64,000 nt of DNA from Verrucomicrobiaceae bacterium (GTDB taxonomy: Bacteria; Pseudomonadota; Gammaproteobacteria; Pseudomonadales; CAMLJR01), in the NCBI GenBank assembly GCA_028293825.1, contig JAQGNY010000053.1, positions 124,001 to 188,000 of the forward strand, written 5' to 3'. The notes beneath the pieces are model-generated. The model worked only from the letters and a program-made list of their open reading frames with translations. It had not been told where the DNA came from and searched no databases. Below, in pieces: positions 51,315-63,519 of the stretch (position 1 is its first letter; each line of letters opens with the position of its first letter). Position numbers and translations under genes: made by a program.

Positions 51315-51762
51315 GTTTGCGATCTCACCGATTACTGACAGGTTGCCCGAGCGGCACGATACATTTCGCCGTCGGAAAAAGGACGCGGCATTCTATAGAA
51401 CCCAGTCGCCATAAGCAATTTAAACGCAGCTTAAAAAAGATCAACGCTCTTTATAGGCTCTGTCTTTTTATTCATCGGATGGATGCAGCGTCGTTCAGCG
51501 ATATTGTGAAGAGGGTATTCAGAGCTTATCCACAGGTTTGTTGACGCTTTATCCACAGCTGAGAATTAATCTAATTATGCGCGCCGCTGTCAAGCCTTTA
51601 TTAGCGCCAAGCCTATGAAAATTAATAAAAAGTAATACCGAAATTCGTATGTATTGATCCTAAAAATTTTGTGGATAACTTTGTCCGGACAGGCGTAAAA
51701 TTGCGCCCCTGCGCCTACCAAGCCGCGTCGCGGATCTAATTAAAAATGCGCACGGACGAGAC
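51315..51762. other. Candidate oriC in the rpmH-dnaA spacer
   Basis: Three perfect 9-mer DnaA boxes TTATCCACA: forward at 51526-51534 and 51549-51557, and reverse at 51670-51678. Between them lies AT-rich sequence. Position and box form match Pseudomonas oriC. It also contains the divergent promoters of rpmH and dnaA. Confidence 0.8.
51390..51418 (-). promoter_or_regulatory. Promoter of rpmH operon
   Basis: On the minus strand TTGCTT, 17-bp spacer, TAGAAT, about 75 bp before the rpmH ATG. Confidence 0.6.
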
Positions 51763-53199
51763 ATGCTCGCATCACCAAATCAAGAATTCGAAGATTGGGG
51801 AAATACCTTGCCGGAGCTTACATGGCAGAAATGTATTGAATGTCTGCAAGAGGAGCTCCCTGCGCAGCAATTCAATACGTGGATACGGCCACTCGCTGCA
51901 AGTGGCGATGACCGTCGCCTGCGCTTATTAGCGCCGAACCGTTTTGTTAAAGATTGGGTCAACGATAAGTTTTTATCGCGCATTCAAGAATTGATGGCAG
52001 AGCTTTCGCCGGATCGACCTTGTCATGTCGAACTGGAAGTGAACACCCATGCGGCGCAACCAGTACGTGCAGCGCCCATCGAAAAGCCTGCTGTCCCTGC
52101 GCCAGTTGCCGGAGCGACGCCATCACCGCGACGATTGTCCGGCTCGCGCCAAGTTGAAGTAGAAGGCAGCATCAAGCATCAGAATAATCTGATCGAAAAT
52201 TATACGTTCACCAATTTTGTTGAGGGCAAGTCAAACCAGTTGGCGCGGGCCGCCGCAATGCAAGTCGTTGAAAATCCGGGTGGCGCTTACAATCCCCTCT
52301 TTCTATATGGCGGCGTCGGTCTCGGTAAGACGCACTTGATGCATGCAGTGGGAAATGCCCTGCTGACCAAAAATCCGAATGCCAAAGTAATTTATCTGCA
52401 CTCCGAGCGCTTTGTGGCCGACATGGTTAAGGCGCTGCAACTAAACGCCATCAATGAGTTCAAGCGCTACTACCGTTCAGTCGATGCGCTATTGATCGAC
52501 GATATTCAATTTTTCGCCAACAAAGAGCGCTCGCAAGAGGAGTTTTTCCATACCTTTAATGCGCTGCTTGAAGGTGGTCAGCAAATGATCCTGACCTGCG
52601 ATCGCTACCCCAAAGAAATTAAAGGCCTGGAAGAGCGGCTGAAATCGCGTTTTGGCTGGGGTTTAACGGTGGCAGTCGAGCCGCCCGAGCTGGAAACGCG
52701 CGTGGCGATTTTGCTGAAAAAAGCCGAGCAGGCAAAAATGGACTTGCCACCAGATGCCGCTTTTTTTCTGGCACAGCGGATTCGCTCGAACGTGCGTGAA
52801 CTGGAGGGCGCATTGAAGCGTGTCATCGCTAGCGCCCACTTCACCGCACGCAGCATCGATATTCCGCTGATAAAGGACTCTTTGAAGGACTTGTTGGCGC
52901 TGCAAGATAAACAAGTGAGCTTGGATAATATCCAGCGCACGGTTGCCGAATATTACAAAATCAAGCTGGCGGAGTTGATGTCAAAGCGCCGCAGTCGCTC
53001 GGTCGCGCGTCCGCGTCAAGTAGCTATGGCTTTGGCGAAGGAATTGACCAACCACAGCTTGCCGGAGATTGGCGACAGCTTCGGCGGCAGAGACCACACC
53101 ACCGTGCTCCACGCCTGTCGAAAAATTAAGGAAATGCGCGAAATCGATGCCGATATTCGCGAGGACTATCAGAACCTGTTGCGTTCTCTCACCACATGA
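51763..53199 (+). CDS. dnaA: Chromosomal replication initiator DnaA
   Basis: AAA+ initiator that opens oriC, 478 aa. Domain I ends near [10 protein letters not shown]; domain III has Walker [11 protein letters not shown] and Walker [14 protein letters not shown]; domain IV carries the DnaA-box signature [18 protein letters not shown] at 51763 follows GGACGAGAC; a TTG at 51808 nearer to LPELTW is an alternative. Confidence 0.98.
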   Translation: MLASPNQEFEDWGNTLPELTWQKCIECLQEELPAQQFNTWIRPLAASGDDRRLRLLAPNRFVKDWVNDKFLSRIQELMAELSPDRPCHVELEVNTHAAQPVRAAPIEKPAVPAPVAGATPSPRRLSGSRQVEVEGSIKHQNNLIENYTFTNFVEGKSNQLARAAAMQVVENPGGAYNPLFLYGGVGLGKTHLMHAVGNALLTKNPNAKVIYLHSERFVADMVKALQLNAINEFKRYYRSVDALLIDDIQFFANKERSQEEFFHTFNALLEGGQQMILTCDRYPKEIKGLEERLKSRFGWGLTVAVEPPELETRVAILLKKAEQAKMDLPPDAAFFLAQRIRSNVRELEGALKRVIASAHFTARSIDIPLIKDSLKDLLALQDKQVSLDNIQRTVAEYYKIKLAELMSKRRSRSVARPRQVAMALAKELTNHSLPEIGDSFGGRDHTTVLHACRKIKEMREIDADIREDYQNLLRSLTT

Positions 53200-53258
53200 T
53201 AGATTGGCGGCCTCGCCGCCATTTCGTATCCAAAAGACCAATTTAAAGAAGAGCTGCT

Positions 53259-54368
53259 ATGAAATTTTCTATCTCCCGCGAAGCCCTGTTAAAGCCGTTG
53301 CATCTGGCCGCCGGTGTCGTCGAGCGCCGTCAGACGCTGCCGATTCTCGCCAACGTTTTGTTGGTGTTGAACGGCAAACGGCTATCGATTACCGGCACCG
53401 ATTTAGAGGTGGAATTGGTCGGGCATGTCGAGCTGGAATCGGAGCCAGAGGCATCCGGTGAGGTGACTGTGCCCGCCCGCAAGCTGGTTGATATCTGTAA
53501 ATCGCTGCCGGAAGGTAGCCAGCTTGAATTCACGCTGGACGAGCAACGCTTGGTTATTCGCTCTGGCCGCAGCCGCTTCACGCTGTCGACATTATCGGCG
53601 GCAGATTTCCCCAGCGTGCAAGACAGCCCTGGCAGTGTGGAACTACAGCTTAAACAATCCGACCTCAAGCGGCTGATCGAACGCACCAGCTTTGCCATGG
53701 CGCAGCAGGACGTTCGCTACTATTTAAACGGCATGCTGTGGGAGGTTAAACCGACTTCGCTGCGTGCGGTTGCCACCGACGGCCACCGCCTCGCCATGTG
53801 TACGTTGGCGCGCGAAATCCAAGTCGCGAATGACGGTCTGCAGGTCATATTGCCGCGCAAAGGCATTACCGAGCTTGCCCGTCTGCTGGGCGATGAAGAT
53901 GGATCGGTCACCATAGTCATAGGCAGTAATCATTTCCGCGCTAACACGGGTGCGTTCCAGTTCACTTCGAAATTGGTTGATGGCAAATTCCCCGATTACG
54001 AGCGTGTATTGCCGCGCGTTACCTCAAAGATTGTTTACGGCGATCGCGAAGAGTTGCGGCATGCGTTTTCACGTACCTCTATTCTTTCCAATGAAAAATA
54101 TCGCGGCGTGCGTTTGAATTTGATCTCTGGCGGCTTGCGGATCGTTGCTAATAACCCAGAGCAAGAAGAGGCTGAAGAAGAAGTCTCGGTCGACTATCAG
54201 GGCGATGCGCTGGAAATCGGCTTTAACGTGTCGTATCTGCTCGATGTGCTCGGTGTATTAAGCGATCGCAACATCAAGCTGTCGTTATCGGATGCCAATA
54301 GCAGCGTGCTGATGGAAGAAGCCGAAAGCGGTGATTCTGTTTATGTCGTAATGCCGATGCGCCTTTAA
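53259..54368 (+). CDS. dnaN: DNA polymerase III beta clamp DnaN
   Basis: Sliding clamp, 369 aa with three clamp repeats (MKFSISREALLKPL; RYYLNGMLWEV; ending VMPMRL). AGAAGAG precedes the ATG. Second gene of dnaA-dnaN-recF-gyrB. Confidence 0.98.
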   Translation: MKFSISREALLKPLHLAAGVVERRQTLPILANVLLVLNGKRLSITGTDLEVELVGHVELESEPEASGEVTVPARKLVDICKSLPEGSQLEFTLDEQRLVIRSGRSRFTLSTLSAADFPSVQDSPGSVELQLKQSDLKRLIERTSFAMAQQDVRYYLNGMLWEVKPTSLRAVATDGHRLAMCTLAREIQVANDGLQVILPRKGITELARLLGDEDGSVTIVIGSNHFRANTGAFQFTSKLVDGKFPDYERVLPRVTSKIVYGDREELRHAFSRTSILSNEKYRGVRLNLISGGLRIVANNPEQEEAEEEVSVDYQGDALEIGFNVSYLLDVLGVLSDRNIKLSLSDANSSVLMEEAESGDSVYVVMPMRL

Positions 54369-54383
54369 TTTGCCCTTCGTTAA

Positions 54384-55499
54384 ATGTTGATCCAGCGGCT
54401 TCAAATTAGCCATATTCGTAATTTGAGCCGCGCCTCCCTACCCCGCCTCAATCGAATCAACGTGTTTTGCGGTATTAACGGCAGCGGCAAGACGTCTCTG
54501 CTGGAAGCGCTGCATCTGCTGATAATGGGCAAATCATTTCGACATGCCATGGTCCGCCCTGTTTTGCAGGAGGGCGAAGCCGAATGCACAGTATTTGCCG
54601 AACTTTCAACAAGTGCGGGACGGCTGACACTGGGTGCGCAGCGTTATAGAGATGGCTCCAAGCCGCTGCTTAAAATTAACGGCGCTCCGGCAAATGCTCT
54701 ATCAGAGCTGGTTGAGTTAGTGCCGATGCAAGTTTTATCTGCCGATTCATTTGAGTTGATACTTGGTGGCCCAGGATTTCGGCGAGAATTTTTAGATCGC
54801 GGGTTGTTCCACGTGGAACCAAAGTTTTATCCAGTGTGGCGATTGGCCCAGCGTGCGCTTAAGCAGCGCAACAGCCTGCTGCGACATGGTAAAATTTCCA
54901 CCGATCAAATTATTCTGTGGTCGCGCGAATACGCGCGCTACGGCGAAGAAATCGATCGCATGCGGCGGCACTATTTAGACAACCTCTTGCCGGCCTGTCA
55001 CGCGGTGATCGCGCAGCTTTCGCCTGATGCCATGGTTGGTTTAGAAGCCACCTATTCACGCGGTTGGTCTAAGGATGTGGCGCTGGAGCATGCCTTGATT
55101 GCTGGCATTGAAAAAGATCTGCAGCAGGGTTTCACCCGACAAGGCCCGCATCGCGCCGATTTGAAAATAATGATCGATGAAGGCACCGCTGCGGAAACAC
55201 TTTCCCGTGGCCAGCTTAAGATTTTAGCGGCAGGCTTTCATTTAGCGCAGACCAATTTGCTGCATGCGAAAACTGGGAAAAAGAGCATTTTGTTGGTTGA
55301 TGATTTATCTGCCGAGCTTGATAGAAGCCATCGGCAAAGTCTTTGTAGCGCTCTGGAAGATTCGGGGCTGCAAGTATTCGTGACCAGTGTGGAGCCTGAA
55401 GATCTGGCGAACTGTTGGTCCAACACTAACGATGTAGAGATGTTCCACGTGGAACGCGGGCACATTACTCCGTTATCCGAGATTACCCAGGGGAATTAG
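54384..55499 (+). CDS. recF: DNA repair protein RecF
   Basis: SMC-like ATPase loading RecA at gaps, 371 aa. Walker A CGINGSGKTSLLEAL and the signature LSRGQLKILAAG with Walker B ILLVDDLSAELD. The gene also carries two parS sites (see findings). Confidence 0.97.
   Translation: MLIQRLQISHIRNLSRASLPRLNRINVFCGINGSGKTSLLEALHLLIMGKSFRHAMVRPVLQEGEAECTVFAELSTSAGRLTLGAQRYRDGSKPLLKINGAPANALSELVELVPMQVLSADSFELILGGPGFRREFLDRGLFHVEPKFYPVWRLAQRALKQRNSLLRHGKISTDQIILWSREYARYGEEIDRMRRHYLDNLLPACHAVIAQLSPDAMVGLEATYSRGWSKDVALEHALIAGIEKDLQQGFTRQGPHRADLKIMIDEGTAAETLSRGQLKILAAGFHLAQTNLLHAKTGKKSILLVDDLSAELDRSHRQSLCSALEDSGLQVFVTSVEPEDLANCWSNTNDVEMFHVERGHITPLSEITQGN
54805..54820. other. parS site 1 (within recF)
   Basis: TGTTCCACGTGGAACC contains the perfect 14-bp palindrome GTTCCACGTGGAAC, the ParB target used near oriC in Pseudomonas. 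Confidence 0.92.
55441..55456. other. parS site 2 (within recF)
   Basis: TGTTCCACGTGGAACG, same perfect 14-bp core, 636 bp after site 1 and 45 bp before the recF stop. Confidence 0.92.
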
Positions 55500-57917
<2,418 letters not shown>

Positions 57918-57976
57918 CACATTGTTGTAGGATCTCAAAATAATTGACATTTTTCTCAGTAAATGACTTTTGATCC

Positions 57977-57995
57977 GGCCCCATTATGGGGCCTT
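57977..57995 (+). terminator. Probable terminator after gyrB
   Basis: GGCCCCA / TGGGGCC hairpin then TTATTAT, 60 bp after the gyrB stop. A second hairpin, TTTCCC/GGGAAA, follows near 58008. Confidence 0.65.
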
Positions 57996-58458
57996 ATTAT
58001 GCAAAGCCTTTTCCCAGCGCGCCGGGAAAGCCCAGAACGCTATACTAATAAGTAAAAGTGTAAGTCTACCTATCTCTTTGATTTAGCAGTTTTTATTGAG
58101 AGTGCTACATCGAATATCGAATGAATCTTCAGGCCGAATTACTATCAAGTTATCGGTCAACAGGTCAGCCAGTGTTTGAGAGCCTGAAAGGCCGTAAATA
58201 GCCGCTCAACCGAAACATCAATTTCTTGTTTCTGCCGTTAATTACCCGCTGCCGTAACGGCCGAATTTAGGTCGCACGAAAAAATTAAATCACCGTCGGC
58301 TGTTCGGCCAAAGCGGCCAGTCAATCAGGAGCTTATACGAACATTAGCTTGCTAGATGGAAGCGTATATAAGTACGCGGGGATAATCTGTGAATATCAAG
58401 AAGCCAAGTTTTATATTCAACAGAGCGTAGGGCCTAATTTTTAAAAAGTTGAGTATAG
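57996..58458. other. Non-coding spacer after gyrB
   Basis: About 460 bp, AT-rich relative to the operons around it. No tRNA, conserved RNA or mobile-element end was recognised. Contains GGCCGNAA-like scattered repeats without clear symmetry. Confidence 0.4.
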
Positions 58459-58641
58459 AAATTACGAGAGGAACTGAAATGTCATAGGGATGCTTTGCGC
58501 AGATAACTTAAGTATGCAGGAAAAACTGATCGGCTTTACAAAGCTTTTCGAGAAGTAAACCCGACCTATAAAATTCACGGATCAACAGGGAATGCGCCAG
58601 ATTCGTTTCAATTTAAAGGGCTGTCAGTATTAGAAACCTAG
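58459..58641 (+). pseudogene. Possible gene remnant of unknown family
   Basis: A frame without start codon reads KLREELKCHRDALRR, a TAA stop (58504), then KTDRLYKAFREVNPTYKIHG and further to a TAG at 58639. The amino-acid make-up is protein-like and continues the same frame across the stop, suggesting a decayed 3' gene end. No family identified; chance is possible. Confidence 0.25.
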
Positions 58642-58642
58642 A

Positions 58643-59080
58643 TCATTGCCCCCAGCATCCATTCGTTACAGCAGCGGCCGGTCCTCTTTTATTGGCTTCA
58701 TCAAGTGTCAGCGCGGCGCAATTGGTATCACCCGCTTGCGTTCCAATTGCCGTTGCGGTCAACATGAAGCTTTGCGCGTTTGCCCCTGGGACAGCAAAAA
58801 CAATATTGTAGTACCCGTTTTCGGAGGTCTGTGGTTGCGGAATTGCAGCCGAGCAGGCGCCATCATATTTAAATGCCTGTGCGTAACAACGTTCTAAAAT
58901 TCCTTGATCTCTACTCAGGATCGCGTAGGCATCGGAGCGGTGACTTTTGTAAACGTAACGTTGATAGCCCGGATACGCCAAACCGGCCAATACGCCAATT
59001 ATTAAAACGACGATCATTAGCTCGACTAAGGAAAAGCCTTTTGCTCGACGCAATACTCGTGAACTCCATTTGACAGTCAT
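58643..59080 (-). CDS. pilE: Type IV pilin-like protein PilE
   Basis: 145 aa minor pilin. Prepilin peptide ends at Gly15 (RRAKG) and mature protein begins FSLVELMIVVLIIGVLAG with Glu5. Two Cys pairs near the C-terminus form the D-loop (CYAQAF..., NGCWGQ). Last gene of the pilus cluster, downstream of pilY1 and overlapping the small upstream gene by 4 bp. Confidence 0.92.
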   Translation of the reverse strand: MTVKWSSRVLRRAKGFSLVELMIVVLIIGVLAGLAYPGYQRYVYKSHRSDAYAILSRDQGILERCYAQAFKYDGACSAAIPQPQTSENGYYNIVFAVPGANAQSFMLTATAIGTQAGDTNCAALTLDEANKRGPAAAVTNGCWGQ

Positions 59081-59391
59081 TTGCTTTGTATCCCGTTTTG
59101 CGTGGGCGCTTTGGTGACGGTCAACGACCGCAGAGTTCCGTCGGGATCGATTGTTGCCGATCCCACAGCTCTGGCGGGGACATCCTGCAAAGACTTCGCA
59201 CCATTGACAACGAGGCTTGGCGAAGCGCGATAGACCGTTCCACCGATTTTGATTTCCGTGACTCCATTTTTAGCAGGCATCACTGTAACGGGACCGGTAG
59301 CCATTGCAATCGGGATAGATGCAGCCGCGTGCGCGGCCACCACCGTAAATAAAACTCCAATGCTGCGCTTCAAAAACTTTTGCGTATTCAT
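59077..59391 (-). CDS. Small exported protein of the pilus cluster
   Basis: 104 aa with signal peptide (GVLFTVVAAHAAASIPIAMA); the mature part is short and beta-rich (EIKIGGTVYRASPSLVVNG). GAGG lies 6 bp before the ATG and overlaps the pilY1 stop codon. No known family recognised; position between pilY1 and pilE suggests a pilus role. Confidence 0.75.
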   Translation of the reverse strand: MNTQKFLKRSIGVLFTVVAAHAAASIPIAMATGPVTVMPAKNGVTEIKIGGTVYRASPSLVVNGAKSLQDVPARAVGSATIDPDGTLRSLTVTKAPTQNGIQSK

Positions 59392-59399
59392 AGAAAACC

Positions 59400-62300
59400 T
59401 CATGGCAGTTGCCACCAATTGGGCCGATTGGCGAGTCCCCCGGTGGTTTCAGTTGTCGCAGTTATGCCACTGGATAAACGCACCAAAATATCGTTGCCGC
59501 CTGAACTGATATTGATGGTAGTCGGCGATGTCGCATACACGTTACCTAGACTTAAACCAACGGCATTTGCACTGGCATTAGGAATTTTCAGCTGGGAATT
59601 AGTGAAAGCACCACCGGTTGAATAATTGACGTCCATCAACCATGAGGAAAAGTTGACTGTGCAAGCAGTAGCGCTGATCACATTGGATGTAAATATCACG
59701 CCACCGTGAATGATCAATGCTTGCGTCACCACCCGCTCACCACTGTCCGGCAGATCAAAATACCACCCCTGTTTTGTTACCCAATTAACCGGGACTGCGG
59801 TATCGGTACGAATAGCCGTCAATGTTCCGGCCACAGAAGCACTTACGTCTGTAATGGTCTGTGCTTGTAATAACGATCGAGTAGCGGCCGTGGCACTGCC
59901 TTTATCCCACACCCCATAAAAGCTTTGTCTCGCGGTGCTAGTGAGGTCAGTGTTCGCCAATAATTGACCGGTGCCGAAGAACACGATGAATCCTGAGTTT
60001 GAGGGGTAAAGCGGATTTAAGCTCAGCAATGGCGCTGTGGTAATAGGTTGAACATTCCCTGAGCCGTCGCGTGCCTGAAACACCACTCTAACTGTCCAGT
60101 TACTTGGGTTCGGATCGCTGATTGAAATCGCCCACAAATTGCCTTGTAAGTCTCCTGCATAAGCGACGTCAACCGGCTGATCGGCGTAGCTGTTGCTGTT
60201 ACCGACCACTACGCTGGATAGCCCGTTGGGAAGAGTTGCGCTGCATGCGCCGCTGACTGCCGCACATAGATCAATTTTGCGGATTAACGTGCCAGTTTTC
60301 GGATCCACCGCGTAAAAAATAGCGTGTCCGCTTAAGCTGTTATAGCCATTTCCAAAAAATACGGCAAATCCTGGAGCTGCGTTAAACGCTTGGCTGGCGG
60401 CGGTTACGCGACCTAAGGTCGGCGTACTAAAGCTTAGTCCCATGTCCGTATCTGAGAACTCCCAAAGAACGGAAGACGCTAAACCAGTTTCATTGGTGAT
60501 CGTGTCGGGGTTAGTTACATCGAGTCCGAATATTGTTGATCCACCCGCTCCTTCACCACTCACCAAAACCGTGTGCCAAGTACCGTCCGTAAACATGACA
60601 TCTGCCGCTTGAGCGGATCCGTCGGCAAAATAGCGGTGGGCGGAGTTGTACAACGGATTAGTCAAGCTCTGTAAATTGGCAAAGATGCCGTTGGGTATAT
60701 AAGAAAATTTTTCGTTGCCCGTAAGAGGATCGAAACCGTGCAACATTCCATCGTTCGCCCCCACGTATAGCAGCGGCGAGCGGGTGGTGTGAGCCGTCAC
60801 AAATGCAGCGTATGACGTATCCGTGTACGGACCATTAGGGGCACCGATATAGATGGGGTTGCTGTTAACAATATCGCCCAGCAAATGAGATCGATTACGA
60901 AACGCCCCCCCGCGTCGTTTCTCCTGCGCAGAATCACCTCTTAAGTAATTCAACCGAAAGGCGCCGAGGGTGTCTGTGGGTTGCAGTTGCGTCTGTTGAG
61001 CGGGACTTAAGCTGGCCCATTCGAAAGGGGCACCTGCCGCCGTCGCGGGATTCCATGTGGCCACGAGTCTCGTTGTAGGCCAGCCTCCTGTCGCAGCTTT
61101 AGCATCCAACAGTGGTTGGGCTTGCCATAAAGGATGGGCCGCGTCGACGGCGCCACTTACAGCGTTCACGGGAAAAGCCGCGATGTTACCCGTCCAATCC
61201 GAATAAGGACTGTCAGAGACCGTAAAGTTGGCGCCGTAAACAACCGATTGGCTATTTAACACGGTCGAGTTAACCGCAGCCGAACTGGTAGAGGCGGATC
61301 CTGTAAGAACCTGCTGCAATATCGTATCCAGATCGCTAGCGAGGGTGGCCGGGTCAGTGGCTGGAAAATAGCTTGCCGTACCGCCGGCGACCGCCATCGC
61401 AGTAAGCGTATTTGCGGCGGAAGGATTTAAGGTCGGGTCCACCCCAGCGCCAAGACCAATAACAAAAGTCCTGATCCCCGCGGCGTTGAGCGCAGTTATC
61501 TTCGCAATGAGATCTACCACGGCTTGATCATTGGTGGTGTTCAACGATCCATCGGCGTTAAACGATGCAGTGACGCCGTAACCCGCTGCCGCAGTGCTTC
61601 CGAGCGGAGGCCAAAATTTACCACTTAAATCCTCAGTAGGTAGTCCATCTGTAATGAGCACAACATATTGATGCAAGGCGCAACCGCTACCGTTAGTAGC
61701 AGTCGTAGCCAAGTAGGTCTTAGCCTGCGTCATCAATGCTGCCAATGGCGACTGCACCGCAGCGGCCTTAATTTCAGTTGAGGTGGTGCTATTACTTTCC
61801 GGCCCTAATTTTGCGGTAAATGCGGCCAACGCTGTTTGTATGCTAGTTGTGGTGGGGGTTTGCCCGGCGCTGGTAAGGGGGACCGCCACGGTGGCGCTAT
61901 TCGCCGACTGGCTACTGACGTAGAAGCCGAAGCCGCGTTGCGCGTACATAACCTGCGCGCTGAACGGGACATAGCCGGCATTGGTGGGCCCGGTTTGTGG
62001 TGCACACGAGCTCGTCTGCTGAGCGTACGTTTCCAGAATGCCGCCATTTTCGTAATTTAATAGTGAGAAGTTGGGTGGGTAAGGTGTAGCAGGAGTTGGC
62101 CCGTTATAGACCACGCATACTCCTGATAAGCCAGAGGCATACAGCACGTCATTAATACTAGGATCATCGCTGGCGGATGCCACAAACATATACTTATTCG
62201 TTGACAACACCGTAGCGGTAATACCAGTCAATCCGGCCGCCGCTATCGAAGCACAATTGGTTTTGATAGTGGCAGAGCCTGTTGTTATATATAGATAGCA

Positions 62301-62879
62301 GGGGTTTGCCACCCATTTTCCGCTGGTGGAAGGTACCGCCGGCAGAACGTTCGCGAAAGTAAATCCCCCGGGTGCCGACATGTAATAAACCCAGGTCGAA
62401 TAGAGCGCATTGGCCCCTGTTGTGTAGGTTTCCAACGCAAAATCGGTCGTGGCCATATAAGTCTGCAGAATGGCTTGGATCCCGCCTTTCGCCACGTTTA
62501 AACGACTAGGGCTATTGTCGTACAGTGAGCCGCTGCTGGTAACAACGTAAGGGGCGCTGCCGGCTGAACCCGCGTTCAACGGTGGAGTAAAGCCGGTTGG
62601 AATCGTGAAATTTACGGGCGAAGTTGAAGCGTTCAGTGAGTTTAAGCCCGCAGCGAGCGAACCCGAGCCAGTCATAATCGCTCCGGCAAGATTGCCGTCC
62701 ATCGATTGTGAGTTTCCCACCGCAATGAGTACTTGTGGGTGAAGCGGTATCACCGCAGTCAATGGAATTTGCGCAATGGGGATATTGGGGGGAGCGGCAT
62801 GAATGAGCGATGCAAGTGGAAATAGACAAACAGCCAAGATGAGCTGCGCTGCCATTGATCGATTTAGCCACTTCTTCAT
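59400..62879 (-). CDS. pilY1: PilY1-type type IV pilus tip adhesin
   Basis: 1159 aa exported. Signal peptide ends LASLIHA. The N-terminal half is vWA-like (HPQVLIAVGNSQSMDGN, later VVLITDGLPTEDLSG) though its first MIDAS residue is Gly rather than Asp. The C-terminal half is the PilY1 beta-propeller (NYLRGDSAQEKRRGGAF, LGDIVNSNPIYIG, YVGANDGMLHGFDPLTG). Promotes pilus extension and adhesion; calcium site not located with certainty. Between pilX and pilE. Confidence 0.93.
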   Translation of the reverse strand: MKKWLNRSMAAQLILAVCLFPLASLIHAAPPNIPIAQIPLTAVIPLHPQVLIAVGNSQSMDGNLAGAIMTGSGSLAAGLNSLNASTSPVNFTIPTGFTPPLNAGSAGSAPYVVTSSGSLYDNSPSRLNVAKGGIQAILQTYMATTDFALETYTTGANALYSTWVYYMSAPGGFTFANVLPAVPSTSGKWVANPCYLYITTGSATIKTNCASIAAAGLTGITATVLSTNKYMFVASASDDPSINDVLYASGLSGVCVVYNGPTPATPYPPNFSLLNYENGGILETYAQQTSSCAPQTGPTNAGYVPFSAQVMYAQRGFGFYVSSQSANSATVAVPLTSAGQTPTTTSIQTALAAFTAKLGPESNSTTSTEIKAAAVQSPLAALMTQAKTYLATTATNGSGCALHQYVVLITDGLPTEDLSGKFWPPLGSTAAAGYGVTASFNADGSLNTTNDQAVVDLIAKITALNAAGIRTFVIGLGAGVDPTLNPSAANTLTAMAVAGGTASYFPATDPATLASDLDTILQQVLTGSASTSSAAVNSTVLNSQSVVYGANFTVSDSPYSDWTGNIAAFPVNAVSGAVDAAHPLWQAQPLLDAKAATGGWPTTRLVATWNPATAAGAPFEWASLSPAQQTQLQPTDTLGAFRLNYLRGDSAQEKRRGGAFRNRSHLLGDIVNSNPIYIGAPNGPYTDTSYAAFVTAHTTRSPLLYVGANDGMLHGFDPLTGNEKFSYIPNGIFANLQSLTNPLYNSAHRYFADGSAQAADVMFTDGTWHTVLVSGEGAGGSTIFGLDVTNPDTITNETGLASSVLWEFSDTDMGLSFSTPTLGRVTAASQAFNAAPGFAVFFGNGYNSLSGHAIFYAVDPKTGTLIRKIDLCAAVSGACSATLPNGLSSVVVGNSNSYADQPVDVAYAGDLQGNLWAISISDPNPSNWTVRVVFQARDGSGNVQPITTAPLLSLNPLYPSNSGFIVFFGTGQLLANTDLTSTARQSFYGVWDKGSATAATRSLLQAQTITDVSASVAGTLTAIRTDTAVPVNWVTKQGWYFDLPDSGERVVTQALIIHGGVIFTSNVISATACTVNFSSWLMDVNYSTGGAFTNSQLKIPNASANAVGLSLGNVYATSPTTINISSGGNDILVRLSSGITATTETTGGLANRPNWWQLP

Positions 62880-62916
62880 AGCAATCTCTCTTGCATTATT
62901 TCGTTAATTTCTGCGC

Positions 62917-63519
62917 TTAATTACGCACAATTGTTTGAATAGTGGCGACGCGATTCCCATCTGGCCCTACTGCTCTAGCTGTAACTCGATACACACTAGT
63001 TTGGCCGCGCGATGTACCGTAGACACTACTTCCGGCGTTCTCCCCTTTTTGAATAACAGGAGGCAATTGCTCGACCACAAACGCCCCGATTTTTGCGGGG
63101 AGTGTGCCAAACGAAGATTGCTTAGCTTGGGTGGCGCTGGACCAATTTAGCGGCGTTGCCAGCCATGGGCTCGGCGCCCAAACCGGGGGATTTTGCGGGT
63201 TAAAAACGTATTGTCCATTGGCGTTACCGGAATAACCAGTTGGTGCAATGGCGCCCTGGGCGATCAAGCCCTGGGCATTTTTGGCGGTTCCATCGGCAGT
63301 TTGGATGGCGATGTTTTGAGTTTGCACGTTCGTGGCTAGGCGGGTGGATACGCTGATCGAACGCGCCGTAGCCATAACCCCAATTGTCAGGATTGTTAAT
63401 AGAACCAAACTGATGATGAGGGCCATCCCTTCTTGGCGCCCGCGCAACTGAGGAGTTTGTAACCGCCACATTACGCTTGGCGAGCTATTGCCCAATATTT
63501 TCAACAATGAGATTTTCAC
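62917..63519 (-). CDS. pilX: Type IV pilus minor pilin-like PilX
   Basis: 200 aa. N-terminal membrane helix GMALIISLVLLTILTIGVMA follows a basic leader (QLRGRQEG). The GTG at 63519 has AAGGAA at 9 bp and overlaps the pilW stop (GTGA). Ends in VRN. Confidence 0.85.
   Translation of the reverse strand: MKISLLKILGNSSPSVMWRLQTPQLRGRQEGMALIISLVLLTILTIGVMATARSISVSTRLATNVQTQNIAIQTADGTAKNAQGLIAQGAIAPTGYSGNANGQYVFNPQNPPVWAPSPWLATPLNWSSATQAKQSSFGTLPAKIGAFVVEQLPPVIQKGENAGSSVYGTSRGQTSVYRVTARAVGPDGNRVATIQTIVRN

Noticed and set aside
57918-58458. tRNA or rRNA gene in the spacer after gyrB
   Set aside because: No cloverleaf, TTCGANTC-type loop or CCA end was found.
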